NCBI GenBank assembly: GCA_964617565.1
Contig: CAZTYH010000091.1
Coordinates: 1-7,982, forward strand
DNA from: JAKJGV01 sp964617565
GTDB taxonomy: Bacteria > Verrucomicrobiota > Kiritimatiellia > CAIQIC01 > JAGNIJ01
Direction: 5' to 3'
Length of the DNA: 7,982 nucleotides
The translations under genes were made by a program, and so were the position numbers. Shown piece after piece: positions 1-5,481 of the stretch; position 1 is the stretch's first letter, and each line of letters begins with the position of its first letter. Under the pieces are notes generated by a model. The model made no database searches, was not told the DNA's origin, and was given only the letters and a program-made list of their open reading frames with translations.

Positions 1-581
1 GGCATCATGATCTGCGCGTAATACAACTTCGCCGCGCGATACACGCGCACCCCTTCCTTTGCATACAACTCCGAAGTGGCGAGGTGCGATCCGAAGAAGT
101 CACAGGAGAAAAGGATTTTATCTTCCTCGAGATAAGAGGACATCGTTTCCGGCCAGTGTACCCACGGGGTCATGAGGAAGCGCAGCGTCTTGCCGCCGAG
201 CGCGAGGGTTTCGCCGTCCTTCACCGCCACGACGCGGTCGTCCGCGATATCGAGCAGGTCCACGAGGAATTTCTTGCCCTGCACGCTGGCGACGACTTTC
301 GCGTCCGGATACTTCTCCATCAACGCCGGAATGGTTCCCGAGTGATCCTGTTCCGCGTGATGCGAAACGATGTAATCAACTTTCGACACGTCCTTGAGGT
401 GTTCGAAAAGCGTGTCGAGTTGCGTGTCGTCCACGCCGTCGAGCAGCGCGGTTTTTTCCGAGCCCTGGACAAGATAGGCGTTGTAGCTGGTTCCGTCGGG
501 CAGCGGCACGAGCGCGTCGAATATGCGCCGGTCCCAGTCAATCGCACCGCACCACCACACGTTGTCGGCTATTTGTTTCAT
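1..581 (-). CDS. fprA: A-type flavoprotein / flavodiiron protein, N-terminal metallo-beta-lactamase domain (partial, runs off left edge)
   Basis: The first 193 residues of a flavodiiron protein are visible. These cytoplasmic enzymes reduce O2 to water, or NO to N2O, using electrons from rubredoxin or a similar donor. The opening RIFDALVPLPDGTSYNAYLV (residues 19-38) is typical of the family. The di-iron ligands are in place: H75-x-E77-x-D79, then H142 and D161. The intervals between them (62 and 18 residues) equal those known for the rubredoxin:oxygen oxidoreductase group, so the site looks functional. The last His ligand and the flavodoxin-like FMN domain lie beyond the left edge. The ATG at 579-581 has an AGGA-type ribosome binding site about 9 bases upstream. 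The gene is divergent from rsmI. The choice between O2 and NO as substrate cannot be made from this part. Family assignment is firm; the symbol follows common usage. Confidence 0.93.
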   Translation of the reverse strand, partial: MKQIADNVWWCGAIDWDRRIFDALVPLPDGTSYNAYLVQGSEKTALLDGVDDTQLDTLFEHLKDVSKVDYIVSHHAEQDHSGTIPALMEKYPDAKVVASVQGKKFLVDLLDIADDRVVAVKDGETLALGGKTLRFLMTPWVHWPETMSSYLEEDKILFSCDFFGSHLATSELYAKEGVRVYRAAKLYYAQIMM

Positions 582-604
582 GTCAGAAATCCTCGCTTTC
601 GGGT

Positions 605-616
605 TTGAAATTTCAA
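605..616. promoter_or_regulatory. 12-bp perfect palindrome TTGAAATTTCAA, candidate operator
   Basis: TTGAAATTTCAA is a perfect inverted repeat. It overlaps the end of the candidate -10 element and the predicted transcription start of the flavodiiron gene, where a bound repressor would block transcription. It contains GAAATTT, which also appears as the first unit of the heptad array at 657-684. No regulator is known; operator function is inferred from symmetry and position only. Confidence 0.3.
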
Positions 617-643
617 CATAGCGCAAAATCGGCGGAAGTGCAA
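615..643 (-). promoter_or_regulatory. Candidate sigma70-type promoter for the flavodiiron gene
   Basis: Read on the minus strand, TTGCAC (638-643) and TATGTT (615-620) are separated by exactly 17 bases. The -35 matches the consensus at 3 of 6 positions and the -10 at 4 of 6. Transcription would start near 608, leaving a leader of about 27 bases with the ribosome binding site. The spacing and placement are good but the hexamers are only moderate. Confidence 0.4.
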
Positions 644-656
644 AAGGAGCGGTGCT

Positions 657-684
657 GAAATTTGAAACAGGAAACTCGAAACTT
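657..684 (+). repeat. Four tandem 7-bp repeats (GAAAYNN) in the divergent intergenic region
   Basis: Four consecutive heptads begin with GAAA: GAAATTT (657-663), GAAACAG (664-670), GAAACTC (671-677) and GAAACTT (678-684). The last three share GAAAC. The array ends about 45 bases before the rsmI start and lies upstream of the minus-strand promoter candidate. Strict 7-bp phasing is the kind of pattern bound by some transcription factors with direct-repeat sites, but chance in an A-rich stretch cannot be excluded. Confidence 0.5.
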
Positions 685-712
685 GTCTTTCGGGGGCGTA
701 CAGTCTGGTCAA

Positions 713-720
713 AAGGAGGT
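713..720 (+). promoter_or_regulatory. Strong ribosome binding site that fixes the TTG start of rsmI
   Basis: AAGGAGGT is a full Shine-Dalgarno sequence placed 8 bases before the TTG at 729. It supports this rare start codon: the reading then begins MKPGLYVVATPIGN, exactly where RsmI proteins begin, and no ATG lies in a comparable position. Confidence 0.85.
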
Positions 721-728
721 TCGAGGAT

Positions 729-1403
729 TTGAAGCCGGGCTTATATGTCGTTGCAACGCCGATCGGAAACATGGGTGACATCACGTTCCGTGCGGTGGAA
801 GCGTTGAAGGAAGCCGCGTTGATTGTGGCGGAGGATACGCGGCACACGCGCAAGTTGCTGGAGCGGTATGATGTTCACACGCCGACCATGAGCTGCCACA
901 AGTTCAACGAGGCATCGCGCGTGGAGTCAATCCTGGATCGTATCCGCGCGGGAAGTGCCGTGGCCCTGGTGACGGACTCGGGCATGCCGGCGGTTTCCGA
1001 CCCCGGTGCGCGCGTGGTGGCGGCGTGTCACAGGGAGGGTTTATACGTATCGGTTTTGCCGGGGGCGTCGGCGGTGACCTCGGCGGTGGCTCTTTCCGGA
1101 TTCGGCGGCGCGGGTTTTCGATTTGAAGGATTTCTTTCGCACAAGTCGGTGGCGCGGCGGAAGCGGCTGGCGGAGCTGGCGAACGAAGATGCGCCGGTGG
1201 TGCTTTTCGAATCGCCGTATCGGCTGGTGAAGTTGATGGAGGAGATTCGCGACGTTCTGGGGGGGCGAATGCTTTTTGTCGGCCGTGAATTAACAAAACA
1301 ATTCGAGGAAAGCTTGACGGGCACGGCAGAGGACGTATTAGGCAGGTTTGAAGGGCGCACGGTCAAAGGCGAGCTGGTTGTCGTGATTTCGCCGGCCGAA
1401 TGA
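729..1403 (+). CDS. rsmI: 16S rRNA (cytidine1402-2'-O)-methyltransferase RsmI, short form
   Basis: RsmI uses S-adenosylmethionine to 2'-O-methylate C1402 of 16S rRNA in the decoding centre. The 224-residue product has the family landmarks in order: LYVVATPIGNMGDITFRA (5-22), AEDTRHTRKLL (34-44), the SAM-site motif DSGMPAVSDPG (83-93), LPGASAVTSA (110-119), FEGFL (132-136), FESPYRL (160-166), GRELTKQFEE (185-194) and the closing KGELVVVI (213-220). The signature is slightly divergent (DSGMP where DAGTP is usual). Many RsmI proteins run to about 270-290 residues. This one stops directly after the methylase domain, so the usual C-terminal extension is missing; the end looks natural. It starts with TTG behind a near-perfect ribosome binding site. 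It contains a run of seven Gs at 1259-1265. No clear terminator follows before the next promoter candidate. Confidence 0.95.
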   Translation: MKPGLYVVATPIGNMGDITFRAVEALKEAALIVAEDTRHTRKLLERYDVHTPTMSCHKFNEASRVESILDRIRAGSAVALVTDSGMPAVSDPGARVVAACHREGLYVSVLPGASAVTSAVALSGFGGAGFRFEGFLSHKSVARRKRLAELANEDAPVVLFESPYRLVKLMEEIRDVLGGRMLFVGRELTKQFEESLTGTAEDVLGRFEGRTVKGELVVVISPAE

Positions 1404-1422
1404 AATCTGTGGAGATGGACAA

Positions 1423-1451
1423 TTAACCGGCGCGCGACATGCTGGTATATT
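1423..1451 (+). promoter_or_regulatory. Candidate extended -10 promoter for the partner-switching operon
   Basis: TTAACC (1423-1428) lies 17 bases before TATATT (1446-1451), which matches the -10 consensus at 5 of 6 positions and is preceded by TGG, giving an extended -10 (TGnTATATT). Transcription would start near 1458, so the in-frame TTG at 1450 would lie outside the transcript and the ATG at 1480 becomes the likely start of the first gene. A second -10-like TATACT lies at 1467-1472 but has no matching -35. Confidence 0.5.
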
Positions 1452-1479
1452 GCACGGGAGTCGGAGTATACTGCGAAAC

Positions 1480-1938
1480 ATGATGAATAGACAAAAAGCC
1501 CTGCTTTCAATCAGTCTCGCGCTGGCGGGAGTTTGTCTGATTTCCGCAGCGACGCTTTCCGAAGCGGCGCCCCGCAGGGACGAGGTTCGGATTCTAGGTG
1601 TGAAACGTATTGAGGCGGCCGGGCCGGGACAAGTCGGCCTGGAGCCGGCGAAGATGGTCAAATTTCTCCGCGAGCGCGCGGACAACGCCAGGCTGACTTT
1701 CGCAGTCGGTTGGGATGCGGGTTCCGGCGTGGAGGCCGGAACGCTCGTGACTTTTGAGTATCGCCAGGCGGGCGGCGAAGCCGTAAAGTTTCTTTCGCAC
1801 AAGACCGAAACCCCTTTGCAGGGGCGGCAGGAGAGTTTTTTTGTGCTTCCTGAGGGAGGCAATGTTGAGGCGTGGCGGGTTCGCGTGGTTTACCGCGGGC
1901 GGCGCCTTGCCGAGAGGAAGTCCGAGCTCTGGAGATAG
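1480..1938 (+). CDS. Small secreted protein of unknown function, first gene of the partner-switching cluster
   Basis: I do not recognise this family. The 152-residue product starts with a Sec signal peptide: basic n-region MMNRQK, a hydrophobic core from about residue 8 to 24 (LLSISLALAGVCLISAA), and a likely signal peptidase I site near residues 28-30 (SEA-A). The only cysteine (C19) is inside the core and lacks a proper lipobox, so a lipoprotein is unlikely. The mature part of about 120 residues is rich in beta-type stretches (RLTFAVGW, GTLVTFEYRQ, AWRVRVVYRG) and could form a small beta-sandwich. The ATG at 1480 (or the adjacent one at 1483) is preferred over the upstream TTG because the signal peptide then begins properly, a GGAG lies upstream (1463-1466), and the likely promoter overlaps the TTG. 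Only 3 bases separate it from the STAS gene, so it is almost surely co-transcribed and could act as an envelope-side input; that role is inference. Confidence 0.75.
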   Translation: MMNRQKALLSISLALAGVCLISAATLSEAAPRRDEVRILGVKRIEAAGPGQVGLEPAKMVKFLRERADNARLTFAVGWDAGSGVEAGTLVTFEYRQAGGEAVKFLSHKTETPLQGRQESFFVLPEGGNVEAWRVRVVYRGRRLAERKSELWR

Positions 1939-1941
1939 TGC

Positions 1942-2487
1942 ATGGCAGCCGAAGCGAATCCGGCGGATAAACTTCTTGTGGCCATTCAGAACGAGGCAGC
2001 GATCGTTCGCGTGCGCGGCCGCGGTTCCTTCAAGATCAGCACCGCGTTGAAGGAATTTGTCGGCGCGGCGATTGACCGCGGGTGTACGAAGCTGGTTCTC
2101 GACATGACCGAATGCATTGGCATGGACAGCACCTTCATGGGTGTTCTCGCCGGGCTTTCGTTCAGGTTGAAGCAGAAAAACGGCGGAGTGGTGATGGTGA
2201 ACATGTCCCTTCGCACGCGCGGGTTGCTGGCCACGCTGGGGCTGGACGAGGTCATTGAGCCTCACATGGCGGGGGACATGCCTGAAAGCCTTGCCGTGTT
2301 GCTGGCCGGGGCGGGCGGGGAAATGCCGGTGCTGGAGAATCCCGAGCGCAGCACCAGGGAAACCGCGGCAACCATGCTGGAAGCGCATGAGAATCTCGTT
2401 CGCCTTTCGCCGGACAATCTGCCGAAGTTCAAGGATGTGCTGGCGTTTCTGCAGGAAGATTTGAAGAAATCCGGCAGAACGCCTTAA
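1942..2487 (+). CDS. STAS-domain protein (anti-sigma-factor antagonist type) with C-terminal extension
   Basis: The 181-residue product has a STAS fold over about residues 10-122. It shows beta strands AAIVRVRG (19-26) and KLVLDMTECIGMDSTFMGVL (50-69). D62-S63-T64 sits where RsbV/SpoIIAA proteins carry the serine phosphorylated by their kinase, so S63 is the likely switch residue. LRTRGLLATLGLDEVIEPH (90-108) is the usual closing helix region of such domains. Unlike a minimal STAS protein it carries about 60 extra residues (122-181), a predicted helical tail including ETAATMLEAHENL (140-152) and PKFKDVLAFLQEDLKK (161-176). The tail might be a partner-binding element. The start has GGAG (1931-1934) 7 bases upstream. 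It lies between the secreted protein and the phosphatase, and is a plausible second substrate of that phosphatase. Confidence 0.88.
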   Translation: MAAEANPADKLLVAIQNEAAIVRVRGRGSFKISTALKEFVGAAIDRGCTKLVLDMTECIGMDSTFMGVLAGLSFRLKQKNGGVVMVNMSLRTRGLLATLGLDEVIEPHMAGDMPESLAVLLAGAGGEMPVLENPERSTRETAATMLEAHENLVRLSPDNLPKFKDVLAFLQEDLKKSGRTP

Positions 2488-2510
2488 CGCGGCAGCGGGT
2501 GGAGAGCATC

Positions 2511-3941
2511 GTGTTCTACGCAATATCCATCATCGCCGAACTGATACTGATCGCGGCGTTTGTTTTCCTTTACTTGCAGAACCGCCGGCTGCGGCTTCAA
2601 CGCAACGCGCTCCTCCAGGAAAAAGAAGCGACCTACGGCTTTATCCACGACGTGGCCGAAGTATTCGCGGACGCTACGACGGTGGATCTCGATCACCTGT
2701 TGCGGCGGGTGCTCTACTATGCGGTCCGCACGACGCGTGCCGGCGCCGGCGCCGTGTATCTTTACGAGCCCGACAAGCAGAACCTTCGCGCGCGCGCGAT
2801 ATCGGGCATTTTCCCTCCGCTGCTGGGTGGAGTGGACACGGGGCTGGAGCGCGCGATGAGCAAGTCGCAGCACGTGGAGAACATGGTGAAAACACGCCTG
2901 ATCGGCCGCGGGGAAGGTCTGGTGGGCGAGGTGGCCGACTTCGGCAACGCGGTCCTTCTGCCGGACGCCGAAACCGATCCGCGCGTTCCCCGGTACGAGC
3001 TGGATTTCCTGCAGATACGCTCCCTGCTTATCGTGCCGATGCGTTTTCACCAGCAGGTGCTCGGCGTGCTGGTGGTGGTGAATCGCGTGGATGGACAGCC
3101 TTTCTCGCCGGGTGATTTGAACCTGCTGCAGGCGCTGGCCGACCAGGCTTCGATTTCGGTTTTCTACGCCGGGCTTCGGGAGACACTGGACGAGAAGATT
3201 CGGATTGATAACGACCTGGATGCCGCGCGGAGGATCCAGACTTCGCTGTTGCCGAAGGCGCTGCCGCGGGTTGAGGGTGTCGAACTAGCGGCGTTCAACT
3301 ATCCGGCACTGGAAATCGGCGGCGACTATTACGACTTCATCGAGGTGGACGATACGCACCTCGGCATTGCCATTGCGGACGTCTCGGGCAAGGGCACAGG
3401 CGGAGCGATCATGATGTCTGTCTGCCGCAGCGTGATCCGCGCGCACGCCCCGCGCCACCTGAGTCCCGCCCAGGTGTTGAAGCTCGTCAACCAGGTGTTG
3501 AGCCGCGATGTTTCGGAGGACATGTTCATCAGCGTCCTCTACATGGTCCTGAACACCGCGACGCGCGAGCTGGTTGTTGCGCGCGCCGGGCACGAGCGCC
3601 CGATTGTGAGTACCGAGCAGGGCGGGTTGACGATCCTCGACTCGCCGGGCGTGGCGATCGGGATTTCCGACACCCCGACATTCGAGCGGGTGTTGGAGGA
3701 AGTGACGGTATCCCTCAAGCCGGGCGATGTGATCGTGGCTTACACCGACGGGGTAACCGAGGCAATGAATGTCCGGGACGAGGAGTGGGGGCTTGATAAC
3801 CTTCTGGACGCGATCCGGGTCGCGTCCAGGGAGGGCGCAAACAGCGTGCTGAACAACGTCCGCCAGCGTATGGAGCGGTTTGTCGGAAACCGGCAGCAAT
3901 ATGACGATATGACGTTACTGGCATTGCATGTAATGAAGTAA
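2511..3941 (+). CDS. Membrane-anchored GAF-SpoIIE (RsbU-type) PP2C-family serine phosphatase
   Basis: The product would dephosphorylate phospho-STAS proteins and so activate a partner switch. Counting from the GTG at 2511 (476 residues): a transmembrane helix at about 2-23 followed by a basic stretch (NRRLRLQR), which predicts a cytoplasmic body; a GAF sensor domain at about 60-220; a linker ending in RRIQTSLLP (240-248); and a SpoIIE/PP2C domain to the end. Metal-binding motifs are intact: GGDYYD (270-275), ADVSGKG (289-295), YTDGVTEA (411-418) and YDDMT (464-468); MFIS (338-341) is also present. The family AGHNP motif reads AGHERP here (359-364). GTG 2511 is preferred because GGTGGAG (2498-2504) lies 6 bases before it; an in-frame GTG at 2499 would add 4 residues but lacks a ribosome binding site. 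The GAF ligand is unknown. It sits 23 bases after one STAS gene and 20 bases before another. Confidence 0.93.
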   Translation: MFYAISIIAELILIAAFVFLYLQNRRLRLQRNALLQEKEATYGFIHDVAEVFADATTVDLDHLLRRVLYYAVRTTRAGAGAVYLYEPDKQNLRARAISGIFPPLLGGVDTGLERAMSKSQHVENMVKTRLIGRGEGLVGEVADFGNAVLLPDAETDPRVPRYELDFLQIRSLLIVPMRFHQQVLGVLVVVNRVDGQPFSPGDLNLLQALADQASISVFYAGLRETLDEKIRIDNDLDAARRIQTSLLPKALPRVEGVELAAFNYPALEIGGDYYDFIEVDDTHLGIAIADVSGKGTGGAIMMSVCRSVIRAHAPRHLSPAQVLKLVNQVLSRDVSEDMFISVLYMVLNTATRELVVARAGHERPIVSTEQGGLTILDSPGVAIGISDTPTFERVLEEVTVSLKPGDVIVAYTDGVTEAMNVRDEEWGLDNLLDAIRVASREGANSVLNNVRQRMERFVGNRQQYDDMTLLALHVMK

Positions 3942-3961
3942 TTGCCTATAGTGGAGGGACT

Positions 3962-4315
3962 ATGAGGGAATGCAGCATTCAATTGGAAGAAAAGGGAGAC
4001 TTGAACATCTTGCGGCTGGACGGTTCGCTCGATGCCTACTCCTTTCCGCGCCTCGAGTCCACGCTCGGGCATCTCCAGGAAAGCGGCAAGCATCGGGTCA
4101 TTCTTGATTGTACTGCACTGGAATATGTGAGCAGCGCGGCCTTGGGAGCGTTGATCGGTTTCGCGCGGCGCGCACGGGAGAAGGGCGGCGATCTCAAGCT
4201 GACCAACCTCTCGCCCAAAATCTACAACATCGTGGAACTGCTCGGGTTCAACAAGATTCTTGAAGTGTGCGATACGGCCGCCGAGGCTGAGGCCAAATTC
4301 GGCGCGCGCGCTTGA
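3962..4315 (+). CDS. STAS-domain anti-sigma-factor antagonist (RsbV/SpoIIAA type)
   Basis: At 117 residues this is a minimal single-domain antagonist of the usual family size. The N-terminal strands (LNILRLDGSLDAYSFPRLES, 14-33) lead to the hallmark VILDCTALEYVSSAALGAL (46-64). S57 aligns with the serine that SpoIIAB/RsbW-type kinases phosphorylate; S58 is the neighbouring alternative. Helix-loop KLTNLSPKIYNIVELLGFNKIL (about 79-100) is the standard C-terminal half. Unphosphorylated, such proteins bind their kinase/anti-sigma partner and release its client. The start has GGAGG (3953-3957) four bases before the ATG. The next gene is the HATPase kinase, the expected partner, 16 bases downstream. 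It differs clearly from the first STAS protein in sequence and length. Confidence 0.93.
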   Translation: MRECSIQLEEKGDLNILRLDGSLDAYSFPRLESTLGHLQESGKHRVILDCTALEYVSSAALGALIGFARRAREKGGDLKLTNLSPKIYNIVELLGFNKILEVCDTAAEAEAKFGARA

Positions 4316-4317
4316 TT

Positions 4318-4325
4318 GGGGGGGG
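4318..4325 (+). promoter_or_regulatory. G8 homopolymer acting as the ribosome binding region of the HATPase kinase
   Basis: Eight Gs occupy the place of the ribosome binding site, 6 bases before the ATG at 4332. No better Shine-Dalgarno sequence is present, so translation probably relies on this purine tract or on coupling to the upstream STAS gene. Such a tract is prone to length change by slippage, which would alter spacing but not the protein. Confidence 0.5.
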
Positions 4326-4331
4326 CGCACC

Positions 4332-4793
4332 ATGGATACCAGCAACCTGGTAGTGCGGGGATACGTGACACTGCATGTGCCTTGCCGTTTCAGCTATCTG
4401 CGCATCATCCGGCAATCCGTCATGGACCTTTGCGCCCGCGCCGGCCTTTCCGAGTTCAAGGCCGCCCAGATGGAAATGGCGGTGGACGAGGCGTGCGCGA
4501 ACATCATCGAACACAGCTACGGCGGAGAGGCGGATGATGAAAAGGAGCCCCGTCATCCGGGGATCCGCGTGAACCTCATGCATTGCGCGGACCGGATCGT
4601 CGTGGAGATGTTGGACCGCGGAAAAGGCTTTGTTTTTGAACAGCAGCAGGTGATCGAGCCGCAGGAATATGTGGAAAGCCAGAACCAGCGGGGGCTGGGC
4701 ATGTTCATCATCAAGAGCTTTGTGGATGACGTCAGTTACGAACCCGGCACCAGGGCCGGAAACTGTCTACGCTTGACGAAAATGCTCCGCTGA
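4332..4793 (+). CDS. RsbW/SpoIIAB-like HATPase serine kinase / anti-sigma factor
   Basis: The 153-residue product belongs to the HATPase_c_2 (GHKL) family, whose members phosphorylate STAS antagonists and often sequester a sigma factor. The N-box is EMAVDEACANIIEHSY (48-63), with E53 and N57 in the usual positions. The G1 box is DRGKGF (95-100), and the G2 box is QRGLGMFIIKSFVDDVSY (119-136). These are the ATP-binding elements, so the kinase looks active. A charged loop (GGEADDEKEPRHPG, 64-77) follows the N-box. The ATG at 4332 is chosen because STAS-kinase families begin shortly before the first strand (LVVRGYVTLHVPC); an in-frame ATG at 4260 would overlap the preceding gene. No sigma factor gene is visible next to it, so the client is unknown: a remote sigma factor or another protein. 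Confidence 0.92.
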   Translation: MDTSNLVVRGYVTLHVPCRFSYLRIIRQSVMDLCARAGLSEFKAAQMEMAVDEACANIIEHSYGGEADDEKEPRHPGIRVNLMHCADRIVVEMLDRGKGFVFEQQQVIEPQEYVESQNQRGLGMFIIKSFVDDVSYEPGTRAGNCLRLTKMLR

Positions 4794-4809
4794 GTATCGT
4801 CCCCCTTTT

Positions 4810-4833
4810 GAGCTTCCGGTCGCCGGAAGGCTC
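4810..4833 (+). terminator. Hairpin between the kinase gene and grpE (partial terminator, attenuator or mRNA processing site)
   Basis: GAGCTTCCGG (4810-4819), loop TCG, and CCGGAAGGCTC (4823-4833) form a 10-pair stem with one bulged G. A TTTTT run follows only at 4842-4846, about 8 bases after the stem, so it is not a textbook intrinsic terminator. It sits in the 73-base gap between the partner-switching genes and grpE and may lower read-through or mark a new transcript. It is not a CIRCE element, since the TTAGCACTC/GAGTGCTAA arms are absent. Confidence 0.5.
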
Positions 4834-4866
4834 ATTCCCTGCTTTTTCTGAATACGGTAGTGGAAA

Positions 4867-5481
4867 ATGAAAGAACGTCATACAAAACATGCGCACGGGC
4901 ATAAAAACCCTGCGCCGGCTGAAAAGACGGAAGAAACGTCTGCTGCGGAGGCGCCTGAAAAGGCAGCGCCCTCCGAGGCGGATCAGCTTAAAGAGCGGCT
5001 CCTCCGTTTGCAGGCGGATTTTGACAATTTCAGGAAACGGACGTCGCGCGAGAGAACCGAGTTTGCCCAGCGGGCGACGGAAGATCTCGTCTCGGAATTG
5101 CTGCCTGTACTCGATCATTTCGAGCTTGGGCTGAAAACCGCCCGCGAACACAGCGCGGATGCGTCCGTGCGCGAAGGATTCCAATTGGTTTACGACCAGC
5201 TCATGGGCGTGCTGGGCCGGGCCGGGCTGACCGCGATTGATGCGGACGGCCAGGAGTTCGATCCGCATCAGCACGAAGCCGTGACGCATCTTCCGTCGGA
5301 AGACGTTCCGGCCGACATCGTGCTGCACCAGACGCGGCGCGGATACCGGTTGGGCGACAAGCTGCTTCGCGCGGCACAGGTGGTCGTCAGCAGTGGGCCT
5401 TCCATCGCGGCCGATTCGGATTCAACGGACTGGGGAGAGGCGCCCGAAAAAATGCCGCAAAGTCCAGAGGCGGAAGTTTAA
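4867..5481 (+). CDS. grpE: GrpE, nucleotide exchange factor of DnaK
   Basis: GrpE is the homodimeric exchange factor that drives ADP release from DnaK in the cytoplasm. The 204 residues show a charged, low-complexity N-terminal tail (1-38, rich in K, E and A), a coiled-coil helix starting DQLKERLLRLQADFDNFRKR (39-58), the dimer helices VSELLPVLDHFELGL (75-89), and the C-terminal beta-domain signature FDPHQHEAVT (131-140) and GYRLGDKLLRAAQVVV (159-174). A short acidic tail follows. The length is normal for the family. Translation starts at the ATG at 4867 with only a weak GTGGAAA upstream. The stop codon abuts the dnaJ start (TAAATG). dnaK and hrcA, frequent neighbours, are absent here. Confidence 0.96.
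   Translation: MKERHTKHAHGHKNPAPAEKTEETSAAEAPEKAAPSEADQLKERLLRLQADFDNFRKRTSRERTEFAQRATEDLVSELLPVLDHFELGLKTAREHSADASVREGFQLVYDQLMGVLGRAGLTAIDADGQEFDPHQHEAVTHLPSEDVPADIVLHQTRRGYRLGDKLLRAAQVVVSSGPSIAADSDSTDWGEAPEKMPQSPEAEV

Noticed and set aside
84..608. Plus-strand open frame of 174 codons at the left end
   Set aside because: It is the complement of the flavodiiron gene, whose metal ligands and family motifs are clear on the minus strand.
657..684. CRISPR array or replication iterons
   Set aside because: The units are only 7 bp without spacers, and no cas genes, dnaA boxes or replication genes are nearby.
699..704. TACAGT as a -10 element for rsmI with TCGAAA (676-681) as -35
   Set aside because: Both hexamers match the consensus at only 4 of 6 positions and the -35 lies inside the heptad repeats; too weak to list as a promoter.
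1499..1560. Lipoprotein signal in the first gene of the cluster
   Set aside because: The cysteine is preceded by Val (LAGVC) and lies in the middle of the hydrophobic core, so it does not form a lipobox.
1594..2523. Long minus-strand open frame (309 codons) antisense to the secreted-protein and STAS genes
   Set aside because: It lies opposite two well-supported genes, shows no recognisable domain and has a His/Arg/Gln-rich composition typical of antisense frames in GC-rich DNA.
3285..3899. Minus-strand open frame of 204 codons opposite the phosphatase gene
   Set aside because: It is antisense to the conserved SpoIIE/PP2C domain and has no motif of its own or plausible start signal.
4810..4833. 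CIRCE/HrcA operator before grpE
   Set aside because: The inverted repeat has a 3-base loop and unrelated arms; CIRCE has TTAGCACTC and GAGTGCTAA separated by 9 bases.
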